Positions 1 to 10,873 of a stretch of 64,000 bases of DNA are shown piece by piece. Below the pieces are notes generated by a model. The model was given only the letters and a program-made list of their open reading frames with translations, was not told the DNA's origin and made no database searches. The translations under genes were made by a program, and so were the position numbers. Source of the stretch: Corynebacterium kalidii (GTDB lineage: Bacteria > Actinomycetota > Actinomycetes > Mycobacteriales > Mycobacteriaceae); assembly GCF_022869005.1 (NCBI RefSeq), contig NZ_JALIEA010000012.1:124001-188000 (forward strand). Reading direction: 5' to 3'. How positions within the stretch are numbered: the stretch's first letter is position 1; each line of letters starts with the position of its first letter.

Positions 1-2
1 CT

Positions 3-3000
3 CTGGCGAAGGCACTGGGTATCCCGAGTGCACAGATGATCACCGTGCTGGGGGAGCACGGCGTGGAGAACAAGCGTGCCGCCTCCACGGTGCCGAGGGC
101 CGAGGTGGAACGGATCCTCGGCGAACTCGTGGCGGCGGGGGAGAAGCCGGGGACGGCTGCCCCGAAGAAGGCCGTGAAGAAAGCCCCGAAGAAGGCTGCC
201 GCGACGACGGAAACCCCGGTCGCTGCAGGGCCCGCTGAGCCCACTGAGCTCACTGAGCCCACTGAGCCCACTGAGCCGTTCGGGACGCAGACCGGGGGAG
301 AGGACGCCCCGGCGGCGGGCGCGTCCCGCTCGACGAGGCGCCGTGCCCGGCGGTCGACGAAGGTGACCCGCAAGGCCGCCGTGCCGACACGCCCCGTCGA
401 CGAGGTGACGGTGGAACCGGTGCAGCAGCCCGCCGCAACGGCCACGCCGCAGCCGACGGATACCGTGGACGCGGGCGAGGCGACCGGTGAGGGTGCCGCG
501 ACCGGCTCCACCGGCACGTCCAGCAGCGTGCGACGGCGGCGGAGGCGGAAGGTCAACCGTCCGACGGGCCAGGAGGCCCAGAACAACCGGGACGACCAGA
601 ACCACCGGGCCGACCGGGAGTCCGCTGCGGAGACCACCGCGGCGCCCACCGAGCCGTCCCGCCCGCAGAAGCAGCAGGCGAAGGAGAAGGAACAGCCGAA
701 GGAGCAGGCGACGGAACAGGCGACGCCGGAGCCTGCCGCCGAGGAACCCCGCCCGCTCGTCCGCCGTCGGATCGTCCGTCGCGTCGGGTCCCGGAGCGCC
801 GCCGCGGGAGCCGAGGAGTTGCGTCGCGAGCGTCAGCGCGACGCCGCAGCGGCATCGGCCGCCGACGAGTCCACCGGAGGCGCGGCGGACGGGGACCGGG
901 GTGAGTCCGGCGAGTCCTCCTCCACCTCACGTCGTCGTCGGGGGAGCCGTGGTCGGGGTCGCGGCCGTGGTGACCAGATCGACGACCAGCAGGGCAACAC
1001 CACTGGCCCGGCTGGCTCGGCCGACTCCACCGGTTCCGCCGACTCCGCGGATGCCGCCGGGGCCGCGGCCCAGACCCCCGCGCAGCCGGAGCAGGAGCCG
1101 ACACCGGTCGTCGACGAGCCGGTGAAGCTCAAGGGCTCCACCCGGCTGGAGTCCAAGCGCCGGTGGCGCCAGGAGCAGGGCAACGAGAAGCACCGGGTGG
1201 TTACCCGTGCAGAGTTCATCGCCCGCCGCGAGAACATCTTCCGGTCCATGGTCGTCCGCGACGCACACCGGAAGGACGGCGACGGGTGGACCACCCAGGT
1301 CGGTGTCGTCGAGGACGGTCTGCTCGTCGAGCACTTCGTCACCAGCGACGACCAGCAGTCCACGGTCGGCAACATCTACCTCGGCCGGGTCCAGAACGTG
1401 CTGTCCAGCATGGAGGCCGCCTTCATCGACATCGGCACCGGCCGTAACGCCGTGCTCTACGCCAGCGAGGTCGACTGGCGCTCCGAGCACGTGCGCGGTC
1501 GGTCCCGCCGCATTGAGTCGGCGCTGAAGCAGGGCGACCAGGTCCTGGTGCAGGTCACCAAGGAGCCCCTGGGGCACAAGGGCGCCCGGCTGACCAACCG
1601 GGTGAGCTTCGCGGGACGCTACCTGGTGTACGTCCCCGGTGGCCGGACCCAGGGCATCTCCCGGAAACTGCCGGAGGCCGAGCGTAAACGGCTGAAGGCG
1701 ATCCTGCAGCGGGTCGTCCCCGGTGACGGCGGCACGATCATCCGTACCGCCGCCGAGGGTGTCAGCGAGGAGAAGATCGCCGAGGACGTCGACCGGCTGC
1801 ACCGCCGGTGGCTGGAGATCACCGAGAGGGAGAACGAGGAACGCGCCAAGAAGGGCGCCACCCCGGTCACCCTCTACGAGGAGCCGAACCTCCTGGTCAA
1901 GGTGGTCCGCGACCTGTTCAACGAGGACTTCAACGAGCTCGTCGTCGACGGACGCCGGTCCTGGCAGCGGGTCCGTGACTACGTGCACCGTATGGCCCCG
2001 GACCTGGAGAACCGCGTGGTCCGGTGGAACCCGGAGGAGCACGGCGGGGACGACGTCTTCGCCGCCTACGAGCTCGACGCGCAGCTCGCCAACGCGCTGG
2101 GCCGGAAGATCTGGCTGCCTTCCGGTGGCTACCTGATCATCGACAAGACCGAGGCGATGACGGTCATCGACGTCAACACCGGAAGCTTCGTCGGCTCCGG
2201 AGGCAACCTCGAGGAGACGGTCACCAAGAACAACCTGGAGGCCGCCGAGGAGATCGTCCGGCAGATGAGGCTGCGCGACATCGGCGGGATGATCGTCGTC
2301 GACTTCGTGGACATGGTGCTCCAGGAGAACCGTGACCTGCTGCTGCGCCGGCTCAACGAGTTCCTCGCCGCCGACCGCACCCGGCACAAGGTGTCCGAGG
2401 TGACCAGCCTCGGGCTGGTGCAGATGACCCGTAAGCGGCTCGGTGCCGGACTGGTGGAGACCTACTCCACGACCTGTGAGGCCTGCGACGGTCGCGGGGT
2501 CATCCTGCATGACGACCCCGTCCAGCACGACGAGGCCGAGGAGAGCCGCGAGCGTCGCGACCACGGCGGACGTGAGGGACTCAAGCAGGCCCGGCACGAG
2601 CAGGAGATCCGCAGGCGCTACGAGGACAGCGCCATCGAGGACGCGCCGGCCCCGGCGCAGGAGGACCTCCAGGCCACCGCCGCTGCGGCGGAGGCGGCCG
2701 ACGAGAGTGCAGACAGCGCAGACAGTGACTCCAGTGACGTTTACGGCATCGTCGCCCGGGCGTTGACCCGCGCGGGTGAGGAAGACCCGGACGAGCCCAC
2801 CGGTGCGGACTACGTGGCCGACGATGCGGCCGGCGACGTGACCGAGGCGTTGGTGCGTGGGATCGTGCAGGAGGACGCCCCGGCGGCGCCCGCCGAGGCC
2901 CGCCATGACGCGACGGCGGTCGAGACGGAGACGGTCCGTCGTCGGGACCGCCGCGGTCGACGGCTCGTGCGTCGCGTCACCCCGGTCGCCGAGCAGACCG

Positions 3001-3341
3001 CCGAGACCGACGCGCCCGCTGTGGAGGCGTCGTCTGAGGCAGCGGCAGCCCCGGCGGAGGAGTTCGCCAAGGCGAAGGAGGAGTTCGAACGGTCCCCGCG
3101 TCGTCGGCGCCGTGTGCGGGGCAACTCGCGTTCGGATGTCGCGCCGAAGGCCGAGGACTTCGGTCTCGGCAGGGAGCGCACCGCGCAGCAGGACCACGGG
3201 ACCGCCGGGACCACCCGGGCCGCCGGTACCGCTGAGGTCCCCGAGGCGCCGGTGGTGACTGAGGCGGCGCAGACCCCGCAGGCCCCTCAGGTGCGTTCGG
3301 ACCGTCGTGGACGGCGCCGGGTCGTGCGCAGCGGGCGGTGA
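3..3341 (+). CDS. rne: Ribonuclease E/G, 5' end outside window
   Basis: Endoribonuclease for mRNA decay and rRNA/tRNA processing in the cytoplasm. The reading frame is open to the left edge (first visible residues LAKALGIPSAQ, the end of an IF2-N-like helical domain), so the start lies outside. In the 1112 visible residues: a long disordered Ala/Pro/Glu/Arg-rich region (about 20-400), an S1 RNA-binding domain from about 450 (VGNIYLGRV), the catalytic DVNTGS near 720 and VVDFVDM near 765 that match the two metal-binding Asp of E. coli RNase E, and the zinc-link motif CEAC near 825-828. A second Arg-rich disordered tail follows. Catalytic core flanked by long tails on both sides is the usual corynebacterial and mycobacterial arrangement. 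A 9-bp repeat (about 232-276) encodes EPTELTEPTEPTEP. rplU and rpmA follow, as in relatives. Confidence 0.97.
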   Translation: MAKALGIPSAQMITVLGEHGVENKRAASTVPRAEVERILGELVAAGEKPGTAAPKKAVKKAPKKAAATTETPVAAGPAEPTELTEPTEPTEPFGTQTGGEDAPAAGASRSTRRRARRSTKVTRKAAVPTRPVDEVTVEPVQQPAATATPQPTDTVDAGEATGEGAATGSTGTSSSVRRRRRRKVNRPTGQEAQNNRDDQNHRADRESAAETTAAPTEPSRPQKQQAKEKEQPKEQATEQATPEPAAEEPRPLVRRRIVRRVGSRSAAAGAEELRRERQRDAAAASAADESTGGAADGDRGESGESSSTSRRRRGSRGRGRGRGDQIDDQQGNTTGPAGSADSTGSADSADAAGAAAQTPAQPEQEPTPVVDEPVKLKGSTRLESKRRWRQEQGNEKHRVVTRAEFIARRENIFRSMVVRDAHRKDGDGWTTQVGVVEDGLLVEHFVTSDDQQSTVGNIYLGRVQNVLSSMEAAFIDIGTGRNAVLYASEVDWRSEHVRGRSRRIESALKQGDQVLVQVTKEPLGHKGARLTNRVSFAGRYLVYVPGGRTQGISRKLPEAERKRLKAILQRVVPGDGGTIIRTAAEGVSEEKIAEDVDRLHRRWLEITERENEERAKKGATPVTLYEEPNLLVKVVRDLFNEDFNELVVDGRRSWQRVRDYVHRMAPDLENRVVRWNPEEHGGDDVFAAYELDAQLANALGRKIWLPSGGYLIIDKTEAMTVIDVNTGSFVGSGGNLEETVTKNNLEAAEEIVRQMRLRDIGGMIVVDFVDMVLQENRDLLLRRLNEFLAADRTRHKVSEVTSLGLVQMTRKRLGAGLVETYSTTCEACDGRGVILHDDPVQHDEAEESRERRDHGGREGLKQARHEQEIRRRYEDSAIEDAPAPAQEDLQATAAAAEAADESADSADSDSSDVYGIVARALTRAGEEDPDEPTGADYVADDAAGDVTEALVRGIVQEDAPAAPAEARHDATAVETETVRRRDRRGRRLVRRVTPVAEQTAETDAPAVEASSEAAAAPAEEFAKAKEEFERSPRRRRRVRGNSRSDVAPKAEDFGLGRERTAQQDHGTAGTTRAAGTAEVPEAPVVTEAAQTPQAPQVRSDRRGRRRVVRSGR

Positions 3342-3384
3342 ATTACCGGCGTGTCGTTCCCACCCCGGGTGACACCACGAGATT

Positions 3385-3412
3385 TTGTTTTCCCGGGGTA
3401 TGGCGGTAGCCT
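3385..3412 (+). promoter_or_regulatory. Putative promoter of rplU-rpmA
   Basis: TTGTTT (3385-3390), 16-bp spacer, TAGCCT (3407-3412), a reasonable sigma-A promoter in the 294-bp gap behind rne. It would give an untranslated leader of about 215 nt. Position and hexamers are seen; activity is inferred. Confidence 0.5.
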
Positions 3413-3635
3413 TGCATCGTCGCTGTTCGACCGTTGGTCGACCGTGTCCGTCAGCGTGTCTCTAGACATCACGGACGCGCCGCACGTCCGGCGCCGTGTC
3501 GTCCAGGTTGAACGCAGTGAAATAAGCAATGAAGTCCAGTCAGATTGCCTTTTCAGGCCGTGTCCCGCAGTTCGTCGGGGCGGACGGTGGAGGGGCGGCC
3601 TGAGCCGAGTAGAGAAACAAAGGGGTAGCCCTTCC
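3413..3635 (+). promoter_or_regulatory. Long 5' leader of rplU
   Basis: About 220 nt without a credible reading frame separate the putative promoter from the rplU start. Ribosomal protein operons, including L21 operons, often carry autoregulatory leaders, so a structured leader is plausible. A weak ribosome-binding site (AAAGGGG near 3619-3625) lies at its end. No specific known motif was recognised. Confidence 0.3.
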
Positions 3636-3938
3636 ATGTACGCGATCGTCAAGACCGGCGGAAAGCAGTACAAGGTTGCCGAAGGTGACCTCGTCAAGGT
3701 CGAGAAGATCGAGGGAGAGCCGGGTTCGTCCGTGGCTCTCACCCCGGTTCTCCTCGTCGATGGCGCTGACGTCACTTCCGGTGACAAGCTCGCCGACAAG
3801 ACCGTTGCAGCCGAGATCGTCGACCAGACCAAGGGTAAGAAGATCAACGGCATGCACTACCGGAACAAGACCGGTTACAAGCGTCGTTACGGTCACCGTC
3901 AGCAGCTGACCGTCCTCAAGGTCACCGGCATCAAGTAA
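3636..3938 (+). CDS. rplU: 50S ribosomal protein L21
   Basis: Structural protein of the large ribosomal subunit. The 100-residue product starts [14 protein letters not shown], the classic L21 start, and ends with the conserved [13 protein letters not shown] segment. The frame is open further upstream, but the family start fixes ATG at 3636, with AAAGGGG some 11 nt before it. rpmA follows after 59 bp and is probably cotranscribed; rne precedes. Length is exactly that of the family. Confidence 0.98.
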   Translation: MYAIVKTGGKQYKVAEGDLVKVEKIEGEPGSSVALTPVLLVDGADVTSGDKLADKTVAAEIVDQTKGKKINGMHYRNKTGYKRRYGHRQQLTVLKVTGIK

Positions 3939-3997
3939 ACCCAGCGACCGCTGCGTCCTGCGCAGCGGTACCAGCTTTTCCGAGGAGGGAAAAGACC

Positions 3998-4264
3998 ATG
4001 GCACACAAGAAGGGTGCTTCCAGCTCCAGCAACGGTCGCGATTCCGAGTCCAAGCGCCTCGGCGTGAAGCGTTTCGGTGGTCAGCAGGTCAAGGCCGGCG
4101 AGATCCTGATCCGTCAGCGCGGTACCTCGTTCCACCCCGGTGAGAACGTCGGACGCGGCGGCGACGACACCCTGTTCGCCCTGAAGGCCGGCGCCGTGCA
4201 GTTCAGCACCCGCCGTAACCGTCGTCTGGTGAACATCGTCGAGAACGAGACGGTCGAGGCGTAG
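3998..4264 (+). CDS. rpmA: 50S ribosomal protein L27
   Basis: Large-subunit ribosomal protein whose N-terminal tail reaches the peptidyl transferase centre. The 88-residue product starts [16 protein letters not shown] and holds the typical GVKRFGGQ and [10 protein letters not shown] segments; no cleavable N-terminal extension of the Firmicutes type is present. A strong GAGGAGG ribosome-binding site sits 10 nt before the ATG. It is the second gene of an rplU-rpmA unit that ends at the hairpin at 4324-4354. Confidence 0.98.
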   Translation: MAHKKGASSSSNGRDSESKRLGVKRFGGQQVKAGEILIRQRGTSFHPGENVGRGGDDTLFALKAGAVQFSTRRNRRLVNIVENETVEA

Positions 4265-4323
4265 TCCTCCCGCACCGTCACCGGCAGTGCCGAGAGCGCT
4301 ACCGGTGTTCTTCTCCGAGACCG

Positions 4324-4354
4324 CCCCGGAACGTCTCCGACGTCCCGGGGTTTT
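4324..4354 (+). terminator. Rho-independent terminator of rplU-rpmA
   Basis: A 12-bp stem with one mismatch (CCCCGGAACGTC at 4324-4335 against GACGTCCCGGGG at 4339-4350), 3-nt loop, then TTTT. It lies 60 bp behind rpmA. The rest of the 352-bp gap up to obgE (4265-4616) holds the obgE promoter region and no gene that I can support. Confidence 0.85.
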
Positions 4355-4551
4355 CCCATGCCCGGCATGCCTGGCCGGACCTGCCTCCCCGACCTGTCTC
4401 CCCGCCCTGTGGGGAAGGGTCTGGCGCCGGGACCGCCGGGCCCCTGTTTCGCGGCACGGGCACAGACTTTTCCCGGTGACGGACACCGTCCCGTGCCCGT
4501 CCCAACCCTCTACCGCCGGCCCGCATCGCTGGGGCCGGCGTCCGCCCAGGG

Positions 4552-4560
4552 TGGTAGTAT
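4552..4560 (+). promoter_or_regulatory. Putative extended -10 promoter of obgE
   Basis: TGGTAGTAT: an extended -10 (TG, one base, TAGTAT) 57 bp before the obgE start. No convincing -35 is seen. It separates obgE transcription from rpmA, in agreement with the terminator in between. Confidence 0.45.
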
Positions 4561-4598
4561 CATCGAGATTCCTGACCCACCCCCGTACAACCGCCTGA

Positions 4599-6131
<1,533 letters not shown>

Positions 6132-6132
6132 C

Positions 6133-6159
6133 GGCCGGGCGCCCGCCACACGCCCGGCC
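6133..6159 (+). terminator. Hairpin behind obgE
   Basis: A perfect 9-bp stem (GGCCGGGCG at 6133-6141 against CGCCCGGCC at 6151-6159) with a 9-nt loop, starting directly after the obgE stop. There is no U-tract; such hairpins are common actinobacterial terminators, but function is inferred. Confidence 0.5.
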
Positions 6160-6234
6160 CGGCGCTGTAGCCACGTCCCGCCCAGGCTGCCGGGGCAGAT
6201 GGCCGTCTCGTGGCGAGGACCGGTGTCACTGGGC

Positions 6235-6240
6235 CATAAT
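6235..6240 (+). promoter_or_regulatory. -10 element of leaderless proB
   Basis: CATAAT followed by 7 nt and ATG at 6248. Transcription would start at or within a base or two of the ATG, so the mRNA would be leaderless. No ribosome-binding site is visible. Confidence 0.5.
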
Positions 6241-6247
6241 GAATGAC

Positions 6248-7555
6248 ATGTCTGACACTCCTGATGCCTCCGACATGTCCGCTGAGCCGACGGTATTCGA
6301 GTACCCGGCGTCCCTGGAATTCGGGACGGACGCTGTGCATCAGCCCGGCCCCGTCATCCCCGCCACCTCCAAGGAGTTCCCGGACCCGGAGGTCACCGAG
6401 GACTCGCCGGCCTACGGTCACCAGTCCGACGTCCGGCACACGATCCGGGGGGCCAAGCGTGTCGTGGTCAAGATCGGCTCGTCCAGTCTGACCGACGAGA
6501 CCGGGCGGGTGAGCCCGGACCGGATCGACGTCATCGCCGACGCCCTCGAGGCGCGGATGGACCGCGACACCGACGTGATCGTCGTGTCTTCCGGCGCCGT
6601 CGCCTGCGGGATGGGGCCGCTGGGTCTGGCGCAGAAGCCCACGGACCTGGCCACCAAGCAGGCCGCCGCGGCCGCGGGCCAGGTGCTGCTGGCGCAGGAG
6701 TGGGCCCGCAGCTTCGCCCGCTACGGCCGGTCGATCGGCCAGGTGCTGCTGACCGCCTCCGACGCCGCCCGGCGTGACCGCGCGCGTAACGCCCAGCGCA
6801 CCATCGACCGGCTCCGGCAGCTCAAGGCCGTGCCGATCGTCAACGAGAACGACACGGTGGCGACCTCCGAGATGCGCTTCGGCGACAACGACCGCCTGGC
6901 CTCGCTGGTGTCCCACCTGACCTACGCCGACGCCCTCGTCCTGCTCTCAGACGTGGCCGGGCTCTACGACCGCAACCCCGCCGAGCCCGGGGCCCGGTTC
7001 ATCGCCGAGGTCAAGGGCAGCAAGGATCTGCGTGGTGTCGTCGCCGGCGACGGTGGACGGTTGGGGACCGGTGGCATGGCGGCGAAGGTGTCCGCTGCGC
7101 GGCTTGCCTCCCGTGCGGGCATTCCGGTGCTGCTGACCTCCACGGAGAACATCGGCGCCGCGCTCGACCAGGCGAGGGTCGGGACGTGCTTCTGGCCGCG
7201 TGAGGACCGCCTGTCCGCCTGGAAGTTCTGGGTCCTCTACGCCGCGGACTCCGCAGGCACCGTGCACCTCGACGCCGGTGCGGCCGCGGCGATGGAGCGG
7301 CACAACTCCCTGCTGGCGGTGGGCGTGGTGCAGGTGGACGGTGCGTTCACCTCCGGCGAGGTGCTGGACATCGTCGGCCCCGACGGGGACCTCATCGGCC
7401 GTGGCGAGGTCAACTACGACTCGGCGACCCTGGAGGGCATGGTCGGTAAGTCCACCGCGGACCTCCCGGATTTCGCCCAGCGTCCGGTGATCCACGCCGA
7501 CTACATGGCCACCTACTCCAACCGGCAGTCGCGCGTGTACGGCGCGACCAGCTGA
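6248..7555 (+). CDS. proB: Glutamate 5-kinase
   Basis: Phosphorylates glutamate with ATP, first step of proline synthesis. 435 residues: an unusual N-terminal extension of about 55, then the amino-acid kinase domain starting [14 protein letters not shown], with [10 protein letters not shown] and the NENDTV substrate loop, then a C-terminal PUA domain ([12 protein letters not shown] onward). I chose ATG 6248 because a -10 element CATAAT ends 7 nt before it and overlaps the in-frame ATG at 6239, which therefore cannot be transcribed from that promoter. proA follows after 71 bp with its own promoter. The extension is low in recognisable features and may not be conserved. Confidence 0.95.
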   Translation: MSDTPDASDMSAEPTVFEYPASLEFGTDAVHQPGPVIPATSKEFPDPEVTEDSPAYGHQSDVRHTIRGAKRVVVKIGSSSLTDETGRVSPDRIDVIADALEARMDRDTDVIVVSSGAVACGMGPLGLAQKPTDLATKQAAAAAGQVLLAQEWARSFARYGRSIGQVLLTASDAARRDRARNAQRTIDRLRQLKAVPIVNENDTVATSEMRFGDNDRLASLVSHLTYADALVLLSDVAGLYDRNPAEPGARFIAEVKGSKDLRGVVAGDGGRLGTGGMAAKVSAARLASRAGIPVLLTSTENIGAALDQARVGTCFWPREDRLSAWKFWVLYAADSAGTVHLDAGAAAAMERHNSLLAVGVVQVDGAFTSGEVLDIVGPDGDLIGRGEVNYDSATLEGMVGKSTADLPDFAQRPVIHADYMATYSNRQSRVYGATS

Positions 7556-7571
7556 TCGACCTCGACAGCAA

Positions 7572-7586
7572 GATTGTTGAACAATC
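7572..7586. promoter_or_regulatory. 15-bp palindrome before proA
   Basis: GATTGTTGAACAATC is a perfect palindrome around a central base. It lies just upstream of where the proA -35 would be (the -10 is at 7613). Its TTGTTNAACAA core has the look of a GntR/FadR-type operator; the regulator is not identified. Confidence 0.45.
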
Positions 7587-7612
7587 ATGCTGATTTTTGG
7601 GCGACGGTCACG

Positions 7613-7618
7613 TAACCT
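7613..7618 (+). promoter_or_regulatory. -10 element of (near-)leaderless proA
   Basis: TAACCT, then 8 nt, then the ATG at 7627. No ribosome-binding site lies before the start, which supports a leaderless transcript. Confidence 0.45.
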
Positions 7619-7626
7619 GGGGTGCC

Positions 7627-8958
7627 ATGACCGACGTGAACACCGCCAAGAACTCGTCCGCCACCTCCACCGGCACCGCCGGCCTGACCCCCGTCCGTGC
7701 CGCGGAGCGTGAGGAGGTCCTCGCCAAGGCGCAGAAGGCCCGCGAGGTCTCCCAGCGCCCCGCCCTGTCCACCACCCAGAAGAACGACCTGCTCACCGCC
7801 GCGGCAGACCGGCTCGTCGCCGAGACCGCCTCGATCCTGGAGGCCAACGAGCGCGACATCGCCGCCGGCCGGGAGCGGGGGATGTCGGAGGCGCTCATCG
7901 ACAGGCTGAGCCTCGACGCCGCCCGGGTCGAGGGGATCGCCGGAGGCCTGCGCCAGGTCGCCGACCTCGCCGACCCGGTGGGGGACGTGGTGCGCGGCTC
8001 CCGTCGCCCCAACGGCCTGGAGATGCGTCAGGTCCGGGTTCCCCTGGGCGTGATGGGCATGGTCTACGAGGCCCGGCCGAACGTCACCGTGGACGCCTTC
8101 GGGCTCGCCGTGAAGTCCGGCAACGTGCCGCTGCTCCGCGGTTCGAAGTCGGCCCAGCACTCCAACGCCCGCCTGGTGGAGATCCTGCAGGACGTCTGCG
8201 AGGAGCACGGCCTGCCCCGGGAGACCGTCCAGCTGCTGCCCTGTGAGACCCACGACTCGGTGCAGGACCTGATCACCGCCCGCGGCCTGGTCGACATCGT
8301 GATCCCCCGCGGCGGCGCCGGCCTGATCAACGCCGTGGTCACCGGCGCCACCGTGCCCGCGATCGAGACCGGTACCGGGAACTGCCACTTCTACGTGGAC
8401 GGCTCGGCCGACGTGGACGAGGCCATCGAGCTGGTCATCAACGGCAAGACCCGGCGGTGCTCGGTGTGCAACGCCACCGAGGTCGTCCTGCTGGACGCGG
8501 CGCTGCCCGACGAGGACAAGAAGCGCGTCCTCACCGCACTGCAGGACGCCGGGGTCACCGTCCACGGAGAGGCCGACGAGCTCTCCGCCCTCGGCGTCGG
8601 CGGCGTGGTCCAGGCGGAGCAGAAGGACTGGGAGGAGGAGTACGGCTCCTTCGACATCGCCGCGGCCGTGGTCGACGGGGTCGAAGCCGCGGTGGAGCAC
8701 ATCACCCGGTACACCACGGGCCACACTGAGGCCATCAGCGCCCGGGACTACGCGGCCACGAAGTACTTCGAGCAGAACGTGGACGCCGCCGCGGTGATGA
8801 TCAACACCTCCACGGCGTGGACCGACGGCGAGATGTACGGCTTCGGCGCCGAGATCGGTATCTCGACGCAGAAGCTGCACGCCCGCGGCCCCATGGGGCT
8901 GCCGGAGCTGACGAGCACCAAGTGGATCGTCAACGGGCAGGGCCAGGTCCGCCCGTGA
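7627..8958 (+). CDS. proA: Glutamate-5-semialdehyde dehydrogenase (gamma-glutamyl phosphate reductase)
   Basis: NADPH-dependent reduction of glutamyl-5-phosphate to the semialdehyde, second step of proline synthesis. 443 residues of the aldehyde dehydrogenase fold. Visible marks: [41 protein letters not shown], the catalytic-cysteine region [11 protein letters not shown] and the C-terminal [10 protein letters not shown]. The ATG at 7627 is preferred over an in-frame ATG 30 bp upstream because of the TAACCT -10 element between them. Directly behind proB, but with an own promoter and a palindrome, so the two may be regulated separately. Confidence 0.96.
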   Translation: MTDVNTAKNSSATSTGTAGLTPVRAAEREEVLAKAQKAREVSQRPALSTTQKNDLLTAAADRLVAETASILEANERDIAAGRERGMSEALIDRLSLDAARVEGIAGGLRQVADLADPVGDVVRGSRRPNGLEMRQVRVPLGVMGMVYEARPNVTVDAFGLAVKSGNVPLLRGSKSAQHSNARLVEILQDVCEEHGLPRETVQLLPCETHDSVQDLITARGLVDIVIPRGGAGLINAVVTGATVPAIETGTGNCHFYVDGSADVDEAIELVINGKTRRCSVCNATEVVLLDAALPDEDKKRVLTALQDAGVTVHGEADELSALGVGGVVQAEQKDWEEEYGSFDIAAAVVDGVEAAVEHITRYTTGHTEAISARDYAATKYFEQNVDAAAVMINTSTAWTDGEMYGFGAEIGISTQKLHARGPMGLPELTSTKWIVNGQGQVRP

Positions 8959-9000
8959 TCTGAGGGCCCTCCACCTGCCGGGGGTGCGAGGCTGTGGTTG

Positions 9001-9006
9001 TACTCT
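9001..9006 (+). promoter_or_regulatory. -10 element of leaderless cutinase-like gene
   Basis: TACTCT followed by 7 nt and the ATG at 9014, with no ribosome-binding site; predicts a leaderless mRNA and selects this ATG over the upstream one at 8984. Confidence 0.45.
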
Positions 9007-9013
9007 GTGTTCC

Positions 9014-9871
9014 ATGAGGAAATCCCATGGTCCCGGTCTCGCCGTCACCCTCGGCCTCACCGCAGTCACCGCAATTGCCTCACCCACCGCCGTCGCCGGC
9101 ACCACACCCGGTACGGCGTCGGCGGGCACGGCAGACACCTGCCCCTCCGTCGTCGCCCTCGTCGCCCGCGGCAGCGAGGAGAACGACGTCTACGCCCCGA
9201 GCCCGGCCAACGGCCACTCCAACGGGTACGAAGGCGAGACCCTCCATCGGTTCCTGACCTACGCCACCGCCGTCCACCCGGACCTCTTCGGCTCCGACGA
9301 GCCGACGGGGCAGGGTCCGGAAGAAGGCCTAGGGGAGCGCGCGGTGCTGGCGCTCGACGCCGACCACTACCCGGCACGCTTCCCCGTCGGCGAGCCGGGG
9401 GAGGTCCCCGACCCCGCCACGCTGGCCGGTGGTGTCGGAATGTTCATCGACTCGATGGCCCAGGGCCTGCCCGGCGGGGTACGGATGGTCGAGCAGTACG
9501 AGAGCTCGACCGGATGCCGGCCGGACTACGTGGGGCTGGGGTACTCGCAGGGTGTCGCGGCGCTGGCGCCGGTGCAGCACAGGCTCGCCTCCGAGGGGCG
9601 GCTGCGCGGGGCGGTGTACCTCGGCAACCCCTTCCACCGCGTCCCGGATCTCATCGGCGGCGGGGCGATGTCGACGGTCCCCGTCCACAGTTACTGCGTC
9701 GACGACGACTTCGTCTGTGACCCCGGCCCCCGCTCCGCACTGCTGGCCGTGCAGGACGACGAGGGTGCCGGGGCACACGACAGCTATTTCGCCGGTGCGG
9801 CGACCGACCCGTCGACGGCGGGCGTGCAGGAGCGGGCCGCCGCCGACGTCTTCGCCGGGCTTATCCGATGA
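9014..9871 (+). CDS. Secreted cutinase-family serine esterase
   Basis: Probable exported lipid/polyester esterase of the cutinase family, common in mycolic-acid bacteria. 285 residues. An N-terminal signal sequence (MRKSHGPGL, then a hydrophobic stretch to about residue 28, Ala-rich cleavage area) precedes the mature part, which opens TCPSVVALVARGSEEN as cutinases do. The nucleophile elbow is GYSQG with Ser178; the Asp/His part is in CVDDDFVCD and GAHDSYF near the C-terminus, and two cysteine pairs could form disulfides. It stands alone between proA and a convergent membrane-protein gene, overlapping the latter by 11 bp. Substrate is unknown. Confidence 0.85.
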   Translation: MRKSHGPGLAVTLGLTAVTAIASPTAVAGTTPGTASAGTADTCPSVVALVARGSEENDVYAPSPANGHSNGYEGETLHRFLTYATAVHPDLFGSDEPTGQGPEEGLGERAVLALDADHYPARFPVGEPGEVPDPATLAGGVGMFIDSMAQGLPGGVRMVEQYESSTGCRPDYVGLGYSQGVAALAPVQHRLASEGRLRGAVYLGNPFHRVPDLIGGGAMSTVPVHSYCVDDDFVCDPGPRSALLAVQDDEGAGAHDSYFAGAATDPSTAGVQERAAADVFAGLIR

Positions 9872-10799
9872 ACAGGATCAGCGGCCCGTCGTAGAACAGG
9901 GCGGCCATGATGCCGGCGACCGCCACGCCGGCGTGCAGGGGGATCTCGCGGATCCCGACCTTCTTCGGGGGCCACGGGGTGCCGGCGGCGGCGGAGGCCG
10001 GCACGGCGCGTGAACGCCACAGGGCGGCGACGAACACGACCACCGCCACGGCCCAGGCAGCCCAGTGCACGTAGCGCACCGCCACGGTGGCCACCACCAG
10101 GACCACCGCGGCCAGGTGGAAGATCTGCGAACCCAGCAGCCAGGCCCGGTCACCCTTCTGCCGGATCATCGTCTTGACGTAGAGGACCGTGCCGACGGTG
10201 TAGAGCAGGAGCCAGAGGAAGCTGACCCACACCGCCGGCGGCAGGGCGTCGACGACCGCCGCGGTGAACAGGTTCGACGTCCAGGTCACCCCGCCGCTGA
10301 CCGGCAGGCTGGCGCCCAGCCCGATCGTCGCCGCGACCGGGACGACGAACGCCGACGCCGCCGTTGTGGCGACGCCGGACGCCAGGGACCGGGGCGTCCC
10401 CCGCCACGTCTCGTAGACGGCGACGCCGACCAGCGGCAGGAACACGAAGGACCACCACAACAGGTGCGGCTGCAGGACGAGCGCGAGAGCGGCCGCGACG
10501 CCGGCGACGGCGCCGTAGACCGCCGTGGGCGCCACCGCCCGTCGGCGCATGGTCGCGTTACGGGCACGCATCAGGATCCCGCCGGCGAAGAACGCCAGGT
10601 AGCCGACCACCCAGGCCACGGTGACCGCCAGGAACGCCAGCACCATGCCGGCGGTGCCGTGGAGTCCGTCCCCGCGGTCGACGGGCGACACCGAGTCCCA
10701 GATCTTCAGGCACCAGAACAGCCCGACGAGGGGTGGGATCGTGACCATCGGCCACGCGCCGTGTTGGTTCGGTACCCACGGGTTCATTCTCATCGCCAT
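9861..10799 (-). CDS. YwiC-like integral membrane protein
   Basis: Membrane protein of the YwiC-like family, function unknown. The 312 residues start MAMRMNPWVPNQHGAWPMV; NQHGAW near the N-terminus is the family hallmark. About eight to ten hydrophobic segments fill the rest, with a basic loop (RARNATMRRR). The frame is open upstream, but a minus-strand -10 element TACGCT lies 8 nt before ATG 10799, which fixes a leaderless start there. Transcribed divergently from nadD and convergently with the cutinase-like gene. It is not linked in function to either neighbour as far as I can see. Confidence 0.8.
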   Translation of the reverse strand: MAMRMNPWVPNQHGAWPMVTIPPLVGLFWCLKIWDSVSPVDRGDGLHGTAGMVLAFLAVTVAWVVGYLAFFAGGILMRARNATMRRRAVAPTAVYGAVAGVAAALALVLQPHLLWWSFVFLPLVGVAVYETWRGTPRSLASGVATTAASAFVVPVAATIGLGASLPVSGGVTWTSNLFTAAVVDALPPAVWVSFLWLLLYTVGTVLYVKTMIRQKGDRAWLLGSQIFHLAAVVLVVATVAVRYVHWAAWAVAVVVFVAALWRSRAVPASAAAGTPWPPKKVGIREIPLHAGVAVAGIMAALFYDGPLILFIG

Positions 10800-10807
10800 A
10801 GCTGTAC

Positions 10808-10813
10808 AGCGTA
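10808..10813 (-). promoter_or_regulatory. -10 element of leaderless ywiC-like gene
   Basis: Read on the minus strand: TACGCT, 8 nt, ATG at 10799. No ribosome-binding site. Confidence 0.4.
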
Positions 10814-10859
10814 TCGCGGGAAAGCCGGGCCGTGGTTCCTTTCGGTCGGCGGGTACCCG

Positions 10860-10865
10860 TAGCAT
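10860..10865 (+). promoter_or_regulatory. -10 element of (near-)leaderless nadD
   Basis: TAGCAT followed by 8 nt and the GTG at 10874. Helps to choose the GTG as the start. Confidence 0.4.
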
Positions 10866-10873
10866 GGACAACC

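Noticed and set aside
927..3197. 756-codon open frame on the minus strand inside rne
   Set aside because: Shadow of the GC-rich rne gene; composition is typical of antisense frames, with no family likeness.
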